Below, one piece after another: positions 1-7,178 of a stretch of 9,400 nucleotides of DNA. Positions within the stretch are counted from its first letter, which is position 1. Each line of letters starts with the position of its first letter. The DNA lies in the NCBI GenBank assembly GCA_020720525.1, contig DYON01000093.1:1-9400 (forward strand), written 5' to 3'. The notes under the pieces are model-generated. The model ran no database searches and was not told where the DNA came from. It saw only the letters and a program-made list of their open reading frames with translations. A program made the translations under genes and the position numbers. The stretch is from Acetofilamentum sp. (GTDB taxonomy: Bacteria > Bacteroidota > Bacteroidia > Bacteroidales > DTU049).

Positions 1-64
1 ATTTAAAAAGTTTTTTGGTAGGTTCCTTAAATCTGCATAAAATAAATGTGTCCCGTTTTTTTAA

Positions 65-244
65 CAACAACGTTGTGAAACTATACAATCACTCAACGAA
101 GAGTTTGCGTATCTCGATGAATTGCAAAAAGAAGTGACTAAAAAGCAAAAAAACTCTAAAACTACCAAGAAGAGCCTGACTCTTCATCTAAAAACAAAAC
201 GCTCCGACAGGAATTGCCAGAGCGCTAAAAAAAACAATCGTTAA
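65..244 (+). pseudogene. Possible relic of a rightward gene (no start codon)
   Basis: One frame stays open from just after a stop at 62-64 to a TAA at 242-244. It has no ATG, GTG or TTG in a sensible position near its beginning. The middle reads like real protein (NEEFAYLDELQKEV) and then becomes a lysine-rich tail, so it may be the C-terminal remnant of a decayed gene. Against this, its 3' part overlaps the leftward intrinsic terminator at 191-224, so that part at least cannot be under protein-level selection. I do not recognise a family. The same frame also carries a short open piece at 2-40 ending in TAA, which could be the end of a gene entering from the left. Treat both as weak. Confidence 0.18.
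191..224 (-). terminator. Rho-independent terminator of the DUF2541-like gene
   Basis: Read on the minus strand, CGCTCTGGC (224-216) and GTCGGAGCG (208-200) form a 9-base-pair stem with two G-T wobbles around a 7-base loop. A T-rich run with one G (199-191) follows directly. It lies about 22 bases past the TAG stop of the gene ending at 247. On the plus strand the hairpin is followed by A residues, so it should work only leftward. Confidence 0.8.
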
Positions 245-246
245 TT

Positions 247-645
247 CTAATTTTTTGCAAAAACCGTTACAACTGCTCTGCGAGGTGCATGATTTTTAGT
301 GTCGTACCAAAATGTAATGCGGTTAATTACCCTGTCGCTTCCATTAAGGTCGATAATACGACTTTCGCTTCCAGGTGCAAAATTGTTTTTAAGCTCTATC
401 TCCTGCTGCGAACCATTGCCAAAATGAACAACACAGCGATGCATATTCAATGCTGCTTTGGTTACTCTAATTTTAATGGCTTTGAAATCGCCGCGAGCTG
501 AAGTTACAATCATTTCATCGTGATCAACTGCGTAGTTTACAGTTTTCTTTCCGATTACTTCCCAACTTTGTGCTTTCACTGAAACGTAGCTCGCTGCTGT
601 TATGACCAAAAAAAGAATGGCCGAGAGAATCAATTTTGTTTTCAT
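247..645 (-). CDS. Small exported protein, DUF2541-like, function unknown
   Basis: This 132-residue protein begins with a classic signal peptide: a lysine near the N-terminus, a hydrophobic stretch at about 5-22 and a likely cleavage site after VKA at residue 25, so it is probably periplasmic. The mature part is a short beta-rich domain of about 105 residues. It opens with WEVIGKKTV and ends with RVINRITFWYDTKN and a strand RRAVVTVFAKN. This layout resembles the DUF2541 family (which includes E. coli YaaI), but the match is from memory. There is one cysteine (71), no lipobox and no obvious catalytic triad. It starts at ATG, stops at TAG and has its own terminator at 191-224, so it is probably a single-gene transcript. 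The 92-base gap to the glutamine synthetase gene upstream contains a promoter-like site. The biochemical role is unknown. Confidence 0.75.
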   Translation of the reverse strand: MKTKLILSAILFLVITAASYVSVKAQSWEVIGKKTVNYAVDHDEMIVTSARGDFKAIKIRVTKAALNMHRCVVHFGNGSQQEIELKNNFAPGSESRIIDLNGSDRVINRITFWYDTKNHAPRRAVVTVFAKN

Positions 646-675
646 GACAATTTTGTTTGTTAAAGGACGGCAATT

Positions 676-691
676 TACAAATATTGTGCCT
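676..691 (-). promoter_or_regulatory. Candidate promoter of the DUF2541-like gene (sigma-54-like or -7 box)
   Basis: On the minus strand this reads AGGCACAATATTTGTA. Aligned to the sigma-54 consensus TGGCACG-N4-TTGCA it keeps GGCAC and TTG at the exact spacing, but has GT instead of the usual GC at -12. The same bases contain AATATTTG (685-678), one mismatch from the Bacteroidetes -7 box TAnnTTTG, with no matching -33 TTTG. Either reading puts the transcript start about 20-30 bases before the ATG at 645. The sequence cannot decide between them. Confidence 0.3.
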
Positions 692-737
692 AAAACAGCT
701 TAAATGTTTCGTTAAGAAAAATGAAAACGCAGACTAA

Positions 738-2261
738 CTAGCAATGCAAATGCTTTTCAACCAAATCGGCAATGGCTGCAATGCGATCTTGATCGGGCAA
801 TTTGTACAGTTTTTCGCTTAATCCATCATCGTCGTAGCTGCGAAGTTTAGTAAGAAGCGAGTTGATGAGTCGCTCGGGGAAAATACCCGATTCTAAAAAT
901 ACTGCTTTTTGTTTTTCGAGCTCGGATGCCGATTCGGAACAGCAAATTGGTAGCTGTTTCAATCTTGCCGCAACATCTTTGTGTTCGGCATGGAAAATAT
1001 TGACATCAACATACGTTTCTTGCGATTTTTTAAGTGCTTCGGAGTCGGTCAATCCGTGTCGAACAGCCACGGTGAGTCCAGCCAGCAGCAAATAAATATC
1101 GGCAGAACCATCGGGACAACGGAACTCGAAAGTTTGCTTTTCGCGATAACTAAATTTTCCTTCTTCTGCTGTGGGATTGGCAATGGTAGTCATTTTTGAA
1201 GCATTGCCCGACCAACCCAGCGGAACACGCACCAGCACCGAGCGGTTGCGATCGCCCCAGCAAATGTTGGTTGGCGCTTCCTGATGAGGAACCAATCTCA
1301 AATAGCTTGTAGGAACCGTGTTGCCAAAAGCGGTGAGCGATGGCGAAAGCTCTAAAATTCCTGCAATAGCTCGGCGTGCAATTTCGCTCAACCCATTTTC
1401 GTCGTTCATAACGCTTACACCATCTTTGAGCAGCTTCATGTGAATGTGTAATCCGCTACCAGCCTTACCAACCGTGATTTTTGGGGCAAAACTGAGCGAA
1501 ACACCATATTTGTATGCAAGCGAACGAAGAATCCATTTTCCAAGCAGCAATTGTTCGGCTGCTTCTTCGATATCGGTTGGAACAAATTCAATTTCGTTTT
1601 GTTCGTAGTTGTAGTATTCATCGCTAAAATTGCCTACTTCCGAATGTCCATATTTGATTTTTCCGCCCATTTGTGCAATGTAAAGCATGGCTTCTTTGCG
1701 CAAATCTTCCCACTTGGTGAATGGAAACGATTCGTGATAGCCTTTTTGATCGACTGCGGCAAAAAGATCGTCGCGTTCGCTGATGATATAATATTCCAGC
1801 TCGCCCATGGCATGCATGGAAAGTCCAGTTTTTTCAACAAGTTCGGCATGTGCTTTTATGAGTACATTTTCTGGACTTGCTTGCAACGGATATCCATCTT
1901 TGTCGAAGTAGCGGCAAAACATTCCCAAGGTTGGAATATCCGAAAAAGGATTAATGAAGGCTGTACGAAATTTAGGAACAACATACAAATCGCTCGAACC
2001 AGTTTCCATGTGCGAAAACAAACTGCTTCCATCGACACGTTCGCCCGACTGAAGCAACATACGAAGCTGCTCTTCGCCAGTAATTACAAAATTAAGTGTC
2101 TTTATTCGACCATCGCCACCAACATAATGAAAGCTTATCATTTTAATATCGGCATGAGCAATATAACTGATAATGTCTTCTACGGTAAACTCTTTCGGGT
2201 TTTTTTGGAGGTGCTTCACAAGCGGATTCGGGCAAAGCTGAAACTGTTTTTCCATGTACAT
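738..2261 (-). CDS. glnA: Glutamine synthetase, GSI-like, Bacteroidetes type
   Basis: It should join ammonia to glutamate using ATP, in the cytoplasm. Residue numbers count from the TTG at 2282. The beta-grasp region carries DGSS (84-87). The catalytic domain has GELEYYI (160-166), metal-ligand candidates E161, E163, E215 and E230, GSGLHIH (275-281) with metal-binding H279, RLVPHQEAP with R329, NRSVLVRVP (346-354) and EFRCPD (386-391). All standard active-site blocks are present, and about 505 residues is a little longer than E. coli GlnA. The extra length includes an insert between E215 and E230. The usual adenylylation site NLY is replaced by NIF (F430), so control by adenylylation is unlikely. 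The frame is open back to a TTG at 2282, but a -7 box at 2294-2287 would start transcription almost on that codon, so ATG at 2261 or 2255 is the likelier start. The stop is TAG. A gamma-glutamyl ligase role on another amine cannot be excluded. Confidence 0.88.
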   Translation of the reverse strand: MYMEKQFQLCPNPLVKHLQKNPKEFTVEDIISYIAHADIKMISFHYVGGDGRIKTLNFVITGEEQLRMLLQSGERVDGSSLFSHMETGSSDLYVVPKFRTAFINPFSDIPTLGMFCRYFDKDGYPLQASPENVLIKAHAELVEKTGLSMHAMGELEYYIISERDDLFAAVDQKGYHESFPFTKWEDLRKEAMLYIAQMGGKIKYGHSEVGNFSDEYYNYEQNEIEFVPTDIEEAAEQLLLGKWILRSLAYKYGVSLSFAPKITVGKAGSGLHIHMKLLKDGVSVMNDENGLSEIARRAIAGILELSPSLTAFGNTVPTSYLRLVPHQEAPTNICWGDRNRSVLVRVPLGWSGNASKMTTIANPTAEEGKFSYREKQTFEFRCPDGSADIYLLLAGLTVAVRHGLTDSEALKKSQETYVDVNIFHAEHKDVAARLKQLPICCSESASELEKQKAVFLESGIFPERLINSLLTKLRSYDDDGLSEKLYKLPDQDRIAAIADLVEKHLHC

Positions 2262-2286
2262 TTGGTTTTTGAATGTTTTCAAAAAG

Positions 2287-2294
2287 CAAATATA
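2287..2294 (-). promoter_or_regulatory. -7 promoter box of the glutamine synthetase gene
   Basis: The minus strand reads TATATTTG, a perfect match to the Bacteroidetes -7 consensus TAnnTTTG. No TTTG is seen at the expected -33 distance. The predicted transcript start is near 2280-2283, giving a leader of about 20-28 bases to the ATG at 2261 or 2255. Confidence 0.45.
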
Positions 2295-2370
2295 AACCGA
2301 TTTTTGTGATTGAGGGGTTTTTGAAAAAAAAATTCTGCTCTCAATCTGTTGGTTTTAAATTCTATTTGAA

Positions 2371-4182
2371 TTATTTTTTGAGTTTTTGCAATGCCAATTG
2401 TAATTCCAACGCCTTCTTGTTTCCTGTAATTGCCGATATTTCGTCGATAGATGCATTTCGGATCGATTCCACAGAACCAAATTGTACAAGAAGCTTTTCC
2501 GACAAAACTTTTCCAATTCCAGCGATGGTGGTAAGTTCGGTTTTTATCAGATTTTTGCTGCGCTTGTTTCGATGGTGTTTAATGCCAAAGCGGTGTGCTT
2601 CGTCGCGCATTCGTTGTATCAATTTTAAGGTCTCGCTTCGTTTATCGATGTAAATGGGAAGAGTATCGCCAGGGAAATAAATCTCTTCTAATCGTTTTGC
2701 AATGCCAATAACTGGTACAATGTGCCGGAGTTGCAAATAATCGAGAGCCTCTACTGCTGCACTTAACTGACCTTTGCCACCATCAACAATCAGCAGGTCG
2801 GGGAGCTCCAAGTTTTCGTCTTGCAATCGTTTAAGTCGGCGTGTAACAGCTTCGGTCATACTTGCAAAATCGTCGGAGCCAACCACTGTTTTTATATTGA
2901 AAATGCGATATTCGCTTTTTGCTGCTTTTGCATTGCGGAAAACCACACACGATGCCACTGGGTCGGTTCCTTGAAGATTCGAATTGTCGAAACATTCAAT
3001 ATGTTCGGGCAATTTGCCCAGATGCAAATCGGTCATCATGGTTTGCATTATTCGCTTACTATGTCGCTCGGGGTCGATGAGTTCGCGCTTTTTGCTTTGC
3101 TCGGCTTTGAATTGCCGGGCATTGCTCAGCGATAGATCGAGCAATTGTTTTTTGTCGCTTTTCTGCGGCGTTTCGAATTTCACGCTTGGAATTTCGATAT
3201 CAACCGCAAATGGCAACAAAACGAGTGGGGCAAAACTTCCGTTGAGCGACAAAAATTCGCCAAAAGCTACCATGAGCAATTCGGTATCGGTTTCGTCCAT
3301 TTTTTTGCGAAGCTCGAATGTGTGACCTTGAATGATTGCTCCGTTCAAAAGACGTAGAAAATTCACAAAACCATAATCGGAGTCGGCTACCACCGAAAAA
3401 ACATCCACATTGCCAAGTTTTTCGAACGTTACACCCGATTTGGCTTGGTACATGGTGAGCGATTCGAGCTTGTCTTTTACTTTTTGGGCTTTTTCGAACT
3501 CAAGCTCGCTTGCATATTGCAACATATTGGTTTTGAGTTGTTGTATCACAGGACGCAAATTCCCTTTCAAAATCATGCGTGCACTCGCAATCATTTCGTT
3601 GTAATCGCTTTTTGCCTGAAGTCCGATGCAGGGCGCTAAGCAATTGCCCAATTGTTGTTCGAGGCAGGACCGGAAGCGGTTTTTTGCAATTCCGTCTTCC
3701 GTCAGATTGAGCTTACAAGTTCGAAGCGTGAAAAGTTTCCGAATAATATCAATTAAGGCTTTCACCATTCGACTCGAAGGATAGGGACCAAAATACTCAG
3801 CTGCTTTAATATCGCGCGAGCGGGTCGAAAAAATGCGCGGAAAAGGCTCTGTGGTAACGCAAATCCATGGATACTTTTTGTCGTCTTTCAACAAAACGTT
3901 GTAGCGAGGTTGGTATTGCTTGATGAGATTGTTTTCGAGCAACAGCGCATCGAATTCGCTGTTTACAACCATGGTTTCGATATTCACAATTTTGCGAACC
4001 AGTAGGCGCAGCTTGGCGCTATCGTGTTCTTTGTGAAAATACGACGAAACCCGCTTTTTCAGATTGCGGGCTTTCCCAACATAAATGATCACTCCATCTT
4101 CGTCGAAATACTGATAAATTCCAGGCTTCGAGGGGAGTGTGATAAGTTTTTGTTTGATGTTTTCGGCGGCGTCGTTCAACAA
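2371..4182 (-). CDS. uvrC: UvrABC system protein C (excinuclease subunit)
   Basis: UvrC makes the two incisions on either side of a DNA lesion bound by UvrB in nucleotide excision repair. All domains are present in 603 residues, the normal length. An N-terminal GIY-YIG nuclease has GIY at 21-23, YVG at 34-36, R44 and E83 within ALLLE. A cysteine cluster (C156, C173, C181, C185) sits where UvrC carries its iron-sulfur cluster. The UVR motif that binds UvrB lies at about 205-240. The RNase H-like nuclease has D399 (ECFDNSN), D467 (LIVDGGKGQL) and H530 (RDEAHRFG). A helix-hairpin-helix region lies at about 549-595. No ATG exists in frame near the N-terminus: the frame is open back to a stop at 4224-4222, with TTG at 4182 or 4179 the only sensible starts. 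A -7 box at 4207-4200 fits this, giving a very short leader. The gene is 88 bases upstream of the glutamine synthetase frame, which has its own promoter box. Confidence 0.95.
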   Translation of the reverse strand: MLNDAAENIKQKLITLPSKPGIYQYFDEDGVIIYVGKARNLKKRVSSYFHKEHDSAKLRLLVRKIVNIETMVVNSEFDALLLENNLIKQYQPRYNVLLKDDKKYPWICVTTEPFPRIFSTRSRDIKAAEYFGPYPSSRMVKALIDIIRKLFTLRTCKLNLTEDGIAKNRFRSCLEQQLGNCLAPCIGLQAKSDYNEMIASARMILKGNLRPVIQQLKTNMLQYASELEFEKAQKVKDKLESLTMYQAKSGVTFEKLGNVDVFSVVADSDYGFVNFLRLLNGAIIQGHTFELRKKMDETDTELLMVAFGEFLSLNGSFAPLVLLPFAVDIEIPSVKFETPQKSDKKQLLDLSLSNARQFKAEQSKKRELIDPERHSKRIMQTMMTDLHLGKLPEHIECFDNSNLQGTDPVASCVVFRNAKAAKSEYRIFNIKTVVGSDDFASMTEAVTRRLKRLQDENLELPDLLIVDGGKGQLSAAVEALDYLQLRHIVPVIGIAKRLEEIYFPGDTLPIYIDKRSETLKLIQRMRDEAHRFGIKHHRNKRSKNLIKTELTTIAGIGKVLSEKLLVQFGSVESIRNASIDEISAITGNKKALELQLALQKLKK

Positions 4183-4199
4183 TGAATGATTTGGAGCTT

Positions 4200-4207
4200 C
4201 AAACTTA
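4200..4207 (-). promoter_or_regulatory. -7 promoter box of uvrC
   Basis: The minus strand reads TAAGTTTG, a perfect match to TAnnTTTG. A TTTC lies 17 bases upstream in place of a -33 TTTG. Transcription would start near 4194, about 12 bases before the TTG at 4182, which supports that start codon. Confidence 0.45.
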
Positions 4208-4221
4208 CAAAATAATTGCGT

Positions 4222-4320
4222 TTAGAAACTGTCTGAATTTCTATTGCTCATGACAACATGCGACTTTTGCACTTCAATTGCGCACCCAATAATTTTCTCT
4301 ATTATTTCGTTTTCGTGCAT
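4222..4320 (-). pseudogene. N-terminal stump of a GxxExxY-family protein
   Basis: An ATG at 4320 opens a 32-codon frame ending in TAA at 4224-4222. Residues 1-20 read MHENEIIEKIIGCAIEVQKS, which strongly resembles the N-terminus of GxxExxY proteins (typically ...IIGCAIEVHK.LGPGLLESVYE...). Those proteins are about 120-130 residues long and relate to PD-(D/E)XK nucleases. After residue 20 the similarity stops: the GPGLLES-xxY block that names the family and everything beyond it are missing, and an unrelated 12-residue tail leads to the stop. This is best read as an internal or 3' deletion of a once complete leftward gene lying just upstream of uvrC. The family match is from memory. It could be expressed as a micropeptide, but nothing suggests that it is. 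Confidence 0.65.
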
Positions 4321-4391
4321 TTGAATAAATTGACATTGTAAAATCCGTATTTCTCTGCTGACCTCTTAGAAAGGTGTGTACAGGAGTTTTT

Positions 4392-4414
4392 TCGGCGTAC
4401 TCTGCGGTTGAAAA
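4392..4414 (-). repeat. Possible decayed copy of a CGCAGAG-type dispersed repeat
   Basis: On the minus strand this contains AACCGCAGAGTACGCCGA. From memory, GxxExxY genes in many genomes are preceded by runs of CGCAGAG-like units starting with AACCGCAGAG. Here only one good unit and one degenerate unit are left, about 72 bases upstream of the GxxExxY stump and in the expected orientation. Its role is unknown and the assignment is weak. Confidence 0.25.
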
Positions 4415-4526
4415 TGTTTGTTTAGTATCAGTGAAAAGAAAAATTATATTTTTAGACAGACTATAAATTTTTTAGAATAAAATATCGCAAAAACATAATT
4501 CTACTCCATAATTCGCCAAAAAATAA

Positions 4527-4534
4527 TAAATTTG
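4527..4534 (+). promoter_or_regulatory. -7 promoter box of the porW operon
   Basis: TAAATTTG is a perfect TAnnTTTG match. No TTTG is seen at the -33 distance. Predicted transcription start is near 4538-4541, giving a leader of about 26-29 bases to the ATG at 4567. It would serve porW, the bactofilin, atpZ and the membrane protein gene. Confidence 0.45.
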
Positions 4535-4566
4535 CCCTTTAAACGTTATCTGACCAAATTGCCAGC

Positions 4567-7158
4567 ATGAGGTTCACATTTCTCCTTCTTGCGCTTGCTA
4601 TCGTAGCGTCATCGTGTTCTACTAAGAAAAACACTATGATGCGTCGGTCGTACCATAATCTCACATCGCATTACAATGCTTTCTTCAACGGAACTGAAGC
4701 ATTGAAAGAGGGCGTGAATAATTTGTCGATTGCGCATCGCGACAACTACACACAGATTCTTGAAATTTTTTCAGAAGGCTCCGAAAAAGACATTCAAAGT
4801 ATTTCGCCATTGATGGACAGAGCCACTGAAAAGGCAATGAAAGTGATAAGCAAACACAGCATGGAATTTAAGGGCGTTGAGAATGTGAAGTGGATCGACG
4901 ATTCTTACCTGCTTATTGGAAAAGCAAGTTTCTACAAAGGCGACTACGATAAGGCTTTTAGCTCGTTCGATTTTGTGACCAAGAAGTACAATAAAAATCC
5001 TGAGCGTTTCGAAGCGTATTTGTGGATGGCTCGTTCGATGATTGCCAAAAAGAAATTGAGCAAGCCAGGCCCTTATCTTTCGATTGTTGAAAATCAGCTC
5101 AACGAAGGTGGACTCCCAAAAAGCACCCGCAAGCTTTTTCCGATGGTAAAAGCCGATTATCTTATTAAAACTGGCGATTTGGAAGGCTCTGTCGATTATC
5201 TCAAATCGGCAATCGAACTCAACCACAACAAAAAGACAAGAACTCGACTCATGTTTATACTTGCCCAAGTATATCAACGACTCGAGAAAAATTCGCTTGC
5301 TCTTGAAACTTATCAGCAGGTTCTTAAGAAGAATCCCAAATACGAAATTGCTTTTCATGCCAGAGTTTTTGCAGCACAATGCTACGATGCTGGAAGTGGA
5401 AGCAGTGCTGCTATTGTGAAAGAACTCATGAAAATGCTCAAAGACAGCAAAAACGACGATTACCGCGACGAAATTTATTTTGCCTTAGCAAATATTGCTT
5501 TTAAAGACAAGCAAGAGCCAGAAGGGATTGAGTACTTGAAGAAGTCGGCAAAATTTAGCACTTCCAATTACTACCAGAAATCGATTACCTATTTGAAACT
5601 GGCCGATATCTATTTCGAAAAACGAGAATACAAAGTTTCGCAAGGCTACTACGATACTTGTATGACTGTTTTGCCCAAAGACTTTCCCAATTACGACGCA
5701 ATAAAAACTCGCTACGATGTGCTTAGCGATTTAGTGAAGAATTTGCTTACCATCGAACTCGAAGATTCGCTGCAAAACCTTGCTGCCATGTCGGAAGTTG
5801 AACGCAACGGAGCCATCGATGTTTTGATAGCCGAATATGTGAAACAGGAAGAAATTCGCAAACAAGCCGAGCGCAACAAACTCACGGCTGCCAACAACAG
5901 CAATCAGCAAAATGTTGCTAGCACCAACAGCAACTGGTATTTCTACAATGCAGCCACGGTTGCTTTCGGAAAATCGGAGTTTTTGAAGAAATGGGGCGAA
6001 CGACAGCTCGACGCCCTCTGGCGTTTGTCGAATAAAACGGTGGTCGATTTTGGCTTCGACGAAACCAATACCGACAGTGTTGCAACGGGCGATTCGGCTA
6101 CTGCTGCAAAAAACCCACGCGACAGGAGCTACTATTTGAAAGATATTCCGCTAACTCCCGAAAAAATGGAAGCCTCGAACAAACGTATCGAAGCGGCGTA
6201 TTTCAATCTGGGACGAATTTACAAAACCGATTTGTCGGAATTTGCCGAAGCCATTAAAGCTCATGAAACATTGATTTCGCGCTTTACCGAATCGACATTC
6301 AAGCTCGATGCTTATTATATGCTCTACTCATCGAACAAAAGTCTCAACAACGAACCGCGAGCACAGTATTATAAAAATCTCATTATTTCGCAATATCCCG
6401 ATAGCGATTATGCCCGTATTTTGTCCGATCCCGACTATTGGAACAAAATAGCTTCGCAGAAAGATGTGGGCGAAGACTACTACGAAGGCACCTATTTACT
6501 TTTCAATGGTGGAAGTTATCACAAAGTGGTTTCGAGAGCCGATTCGGCTTTGGCCGTGTTCAAAGAACCCACATTGCTTGCACGTTTCGATTTCATCAGA
6601 GCACTTAGCCTTGGAAATATTTATGGCAACGATACATTAAAAGTGCTTCTCAAAGCTGTTTCGGATCATCACAGTGGCGATGTAAAAAAACGAAGCGACG
6701 ATTTACTTGCATATTTGGGTGGAGGCAGTTCTTCAATTTCCGACGACGGAACCAATGTGTCAAACAATACCGAAGACGCCGAAATGTACAAACCATCTGC
6801 CGAAGACGAAATTCATATTTTTGTATGTTTGCTCAACTCAAAAGATGTTAGTGTTAATAAAGTGAAAGCTGCTTTTTCCGATTTCGATAAAAAATATTTC
6901 AGTGCCGACAAACTCAATGTGAGTAGCCTTTACCTCACCGACGAGCGTATCATGGTTTCGGTTAGCCACTTCAAAACAAAAACCTATGGCTCGAAATACT
7001 ATCAGTACACACTCAACGATGCCGAATTGCAAAATGTGATTGGCAAAGGCTCGCCCATTGCATTTGTTATCAGCACCACCAATTACCCGGTTTTCTACAA
7101 GTCGAAAAACGAAACCCAGTATCTCGAATTTTTCTCCCGTTATTACCTGAATAATTAA
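4567..7158 (+). CDS. porW: PorW/SprE-like TPR lipoprotein of type IX secretion and gliding
   Basis: In Flavobacterium and Porphyromonas, SprE/PorW is an outer-membrane-associated lipoprotein needed for type IX secretion and gliding or gingipain export. This 863-residue protein has the right length and layout. A lipoprotein signal peptide ends in ASSC with acylated C17. Next comes a conserved N-terminal block (SYHNLTSHYNAFFNGTEALK, 28-47), then TPR-type helical repeats at about 111-145, 191-220, 228-260, 303-330 and 339-372. A second helical repeat group lies at about 541-615. A low-complexity Asn/Gln/Ser linker lies at about 440-456 and a Ser/Asp-rich one at 718-735. The C-terminal globular part (745-863) ends in FFSRYYLNN. 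The start ATG lies 26-29 bases past the predicted transcript start. The bactofilin gene follows after 20 bases, so the two are probably cotranscribed. The family is recognised from motifs and context, not from an alignment. Confidence 0.82.
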   Translation: MRFTFLLLALAIVASSCSTKKNTMMRRSYHNLTSHYNAFFNGTEALKEGVNNLSIAHRDNYTQILEIFSEGSEKDIQSISPLMDRATEKAMKVISKHSMEFKGVENVKWIDDSYLLIGKASFYKGDYDKAFSSFDFVTKKYNKNPERFEAYLWMARSMIAKKKLSKPGPYLSIVENQLNEGGLPKSTRKLFPMVKADYLIKTGDLEGSVDYLKSAIELNHNKKTRTRLMFILAQVYQRLEKNSLALETYQQVLKKNPKYEIAFHARVFAAQCYDAGSGSSAAIVKELMKMLKDSKNDDYRDEIYFALANIAFKDKQEPEGIEYLKKSAKFSTSNYYQKSITYLKLADIYFEKREYKVSQGYYDTCMTVLPKDFPNYDAIKTRYDVLSDLVKNLLTIELEDSLQNLAAMSEVERNGAIDVLIAEYVKQEEIRKQAERNKLTAANNSNQQNVASTNSNWYFYNAATVAFGKSEFLKKWGERQLDALWRLSNKTVVDFGFDETNTDSVATGDSATAAKNPRDRSYYLKDIPLTPEKMEASNKRIEAAYFNLGRIYKTDLSEFAEAIKAHETLISRFTESTFKLDAYYMLYSSNKSLNNEPRAQYYKNLIISQYPDSDYARILSDPDYWNKIASQKDVGEDYYEGTYLLFNGGSYHKVVSRADSALAVFKEPTLLARFDFIRALSLGNIYGNDTLKVLLKAVSDHHSGDVKKRSDDLLAYLGGGSSSISDDGTNVSNNTEDAEMYKPSAEDEIHIFVCLLNSKDVSVNKVKAAFSDFDKKYFSADKLNVSSLYLTDERIMVSVSHFKTKTYGSKYYQYTLNDAELQNVIGKGSPIAFVISTTNYPVFYKSKNETQYLEFFSRYYLNN

Positions 7159-7178
7159 CCCGAAAACATAGTCGTTTT

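Larger units (their letters stand above)
4183..4566. other. Divergent intergenic region between uvrC and the porW-like gene
   Basis: This 384-base AT-rich gap carries the outward promoters of uvrC (left) and the porW-like gene (right). It also holds a decayed GxxExxY gene start at 4222-4320 and a short repeat-like piece at 4392-4414. From about 4440 to 4525 I see only A/T-rich sequence, with two copies of TTTTTAGA near 4449 and 4470 and no gene. Confidence 0.6.

Noticed and set aside
67..76. Perfect 10-base palindrome ACAACGTTGT
   Set aside because: A single short palindrome with no nearby promoter or second copy; it could easily be chance.
646..737. Looked for a terminator after the glutamine synthetase gene
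   Set aside because: No stem followed by a T-run on the minus strand, so read-through into the small exported protein gene remains possible.
1551..2309. Long rightward open frame (252 codons) opposite the glutamine synthetase gene
   Set aside because: It lies wholly antisense to a well-supported gene, is rich in Phe, Cys and Ile as expected from reversed codons, and shows no domain.
4440..4525. AT-rich stretch with two TTTTTAGA copies, considered as a repeat, operator or origin-like element
   Set aside because: Two 8-base matches in such biased DNA are weak, with no symmetry or further copies.
4771..5379. Leftward open frame (202 codons) inside the porW-like gene
   Set aside because: It is antisense to a clear TPR lipoprotein gene and its composition is that of a shadow frame.
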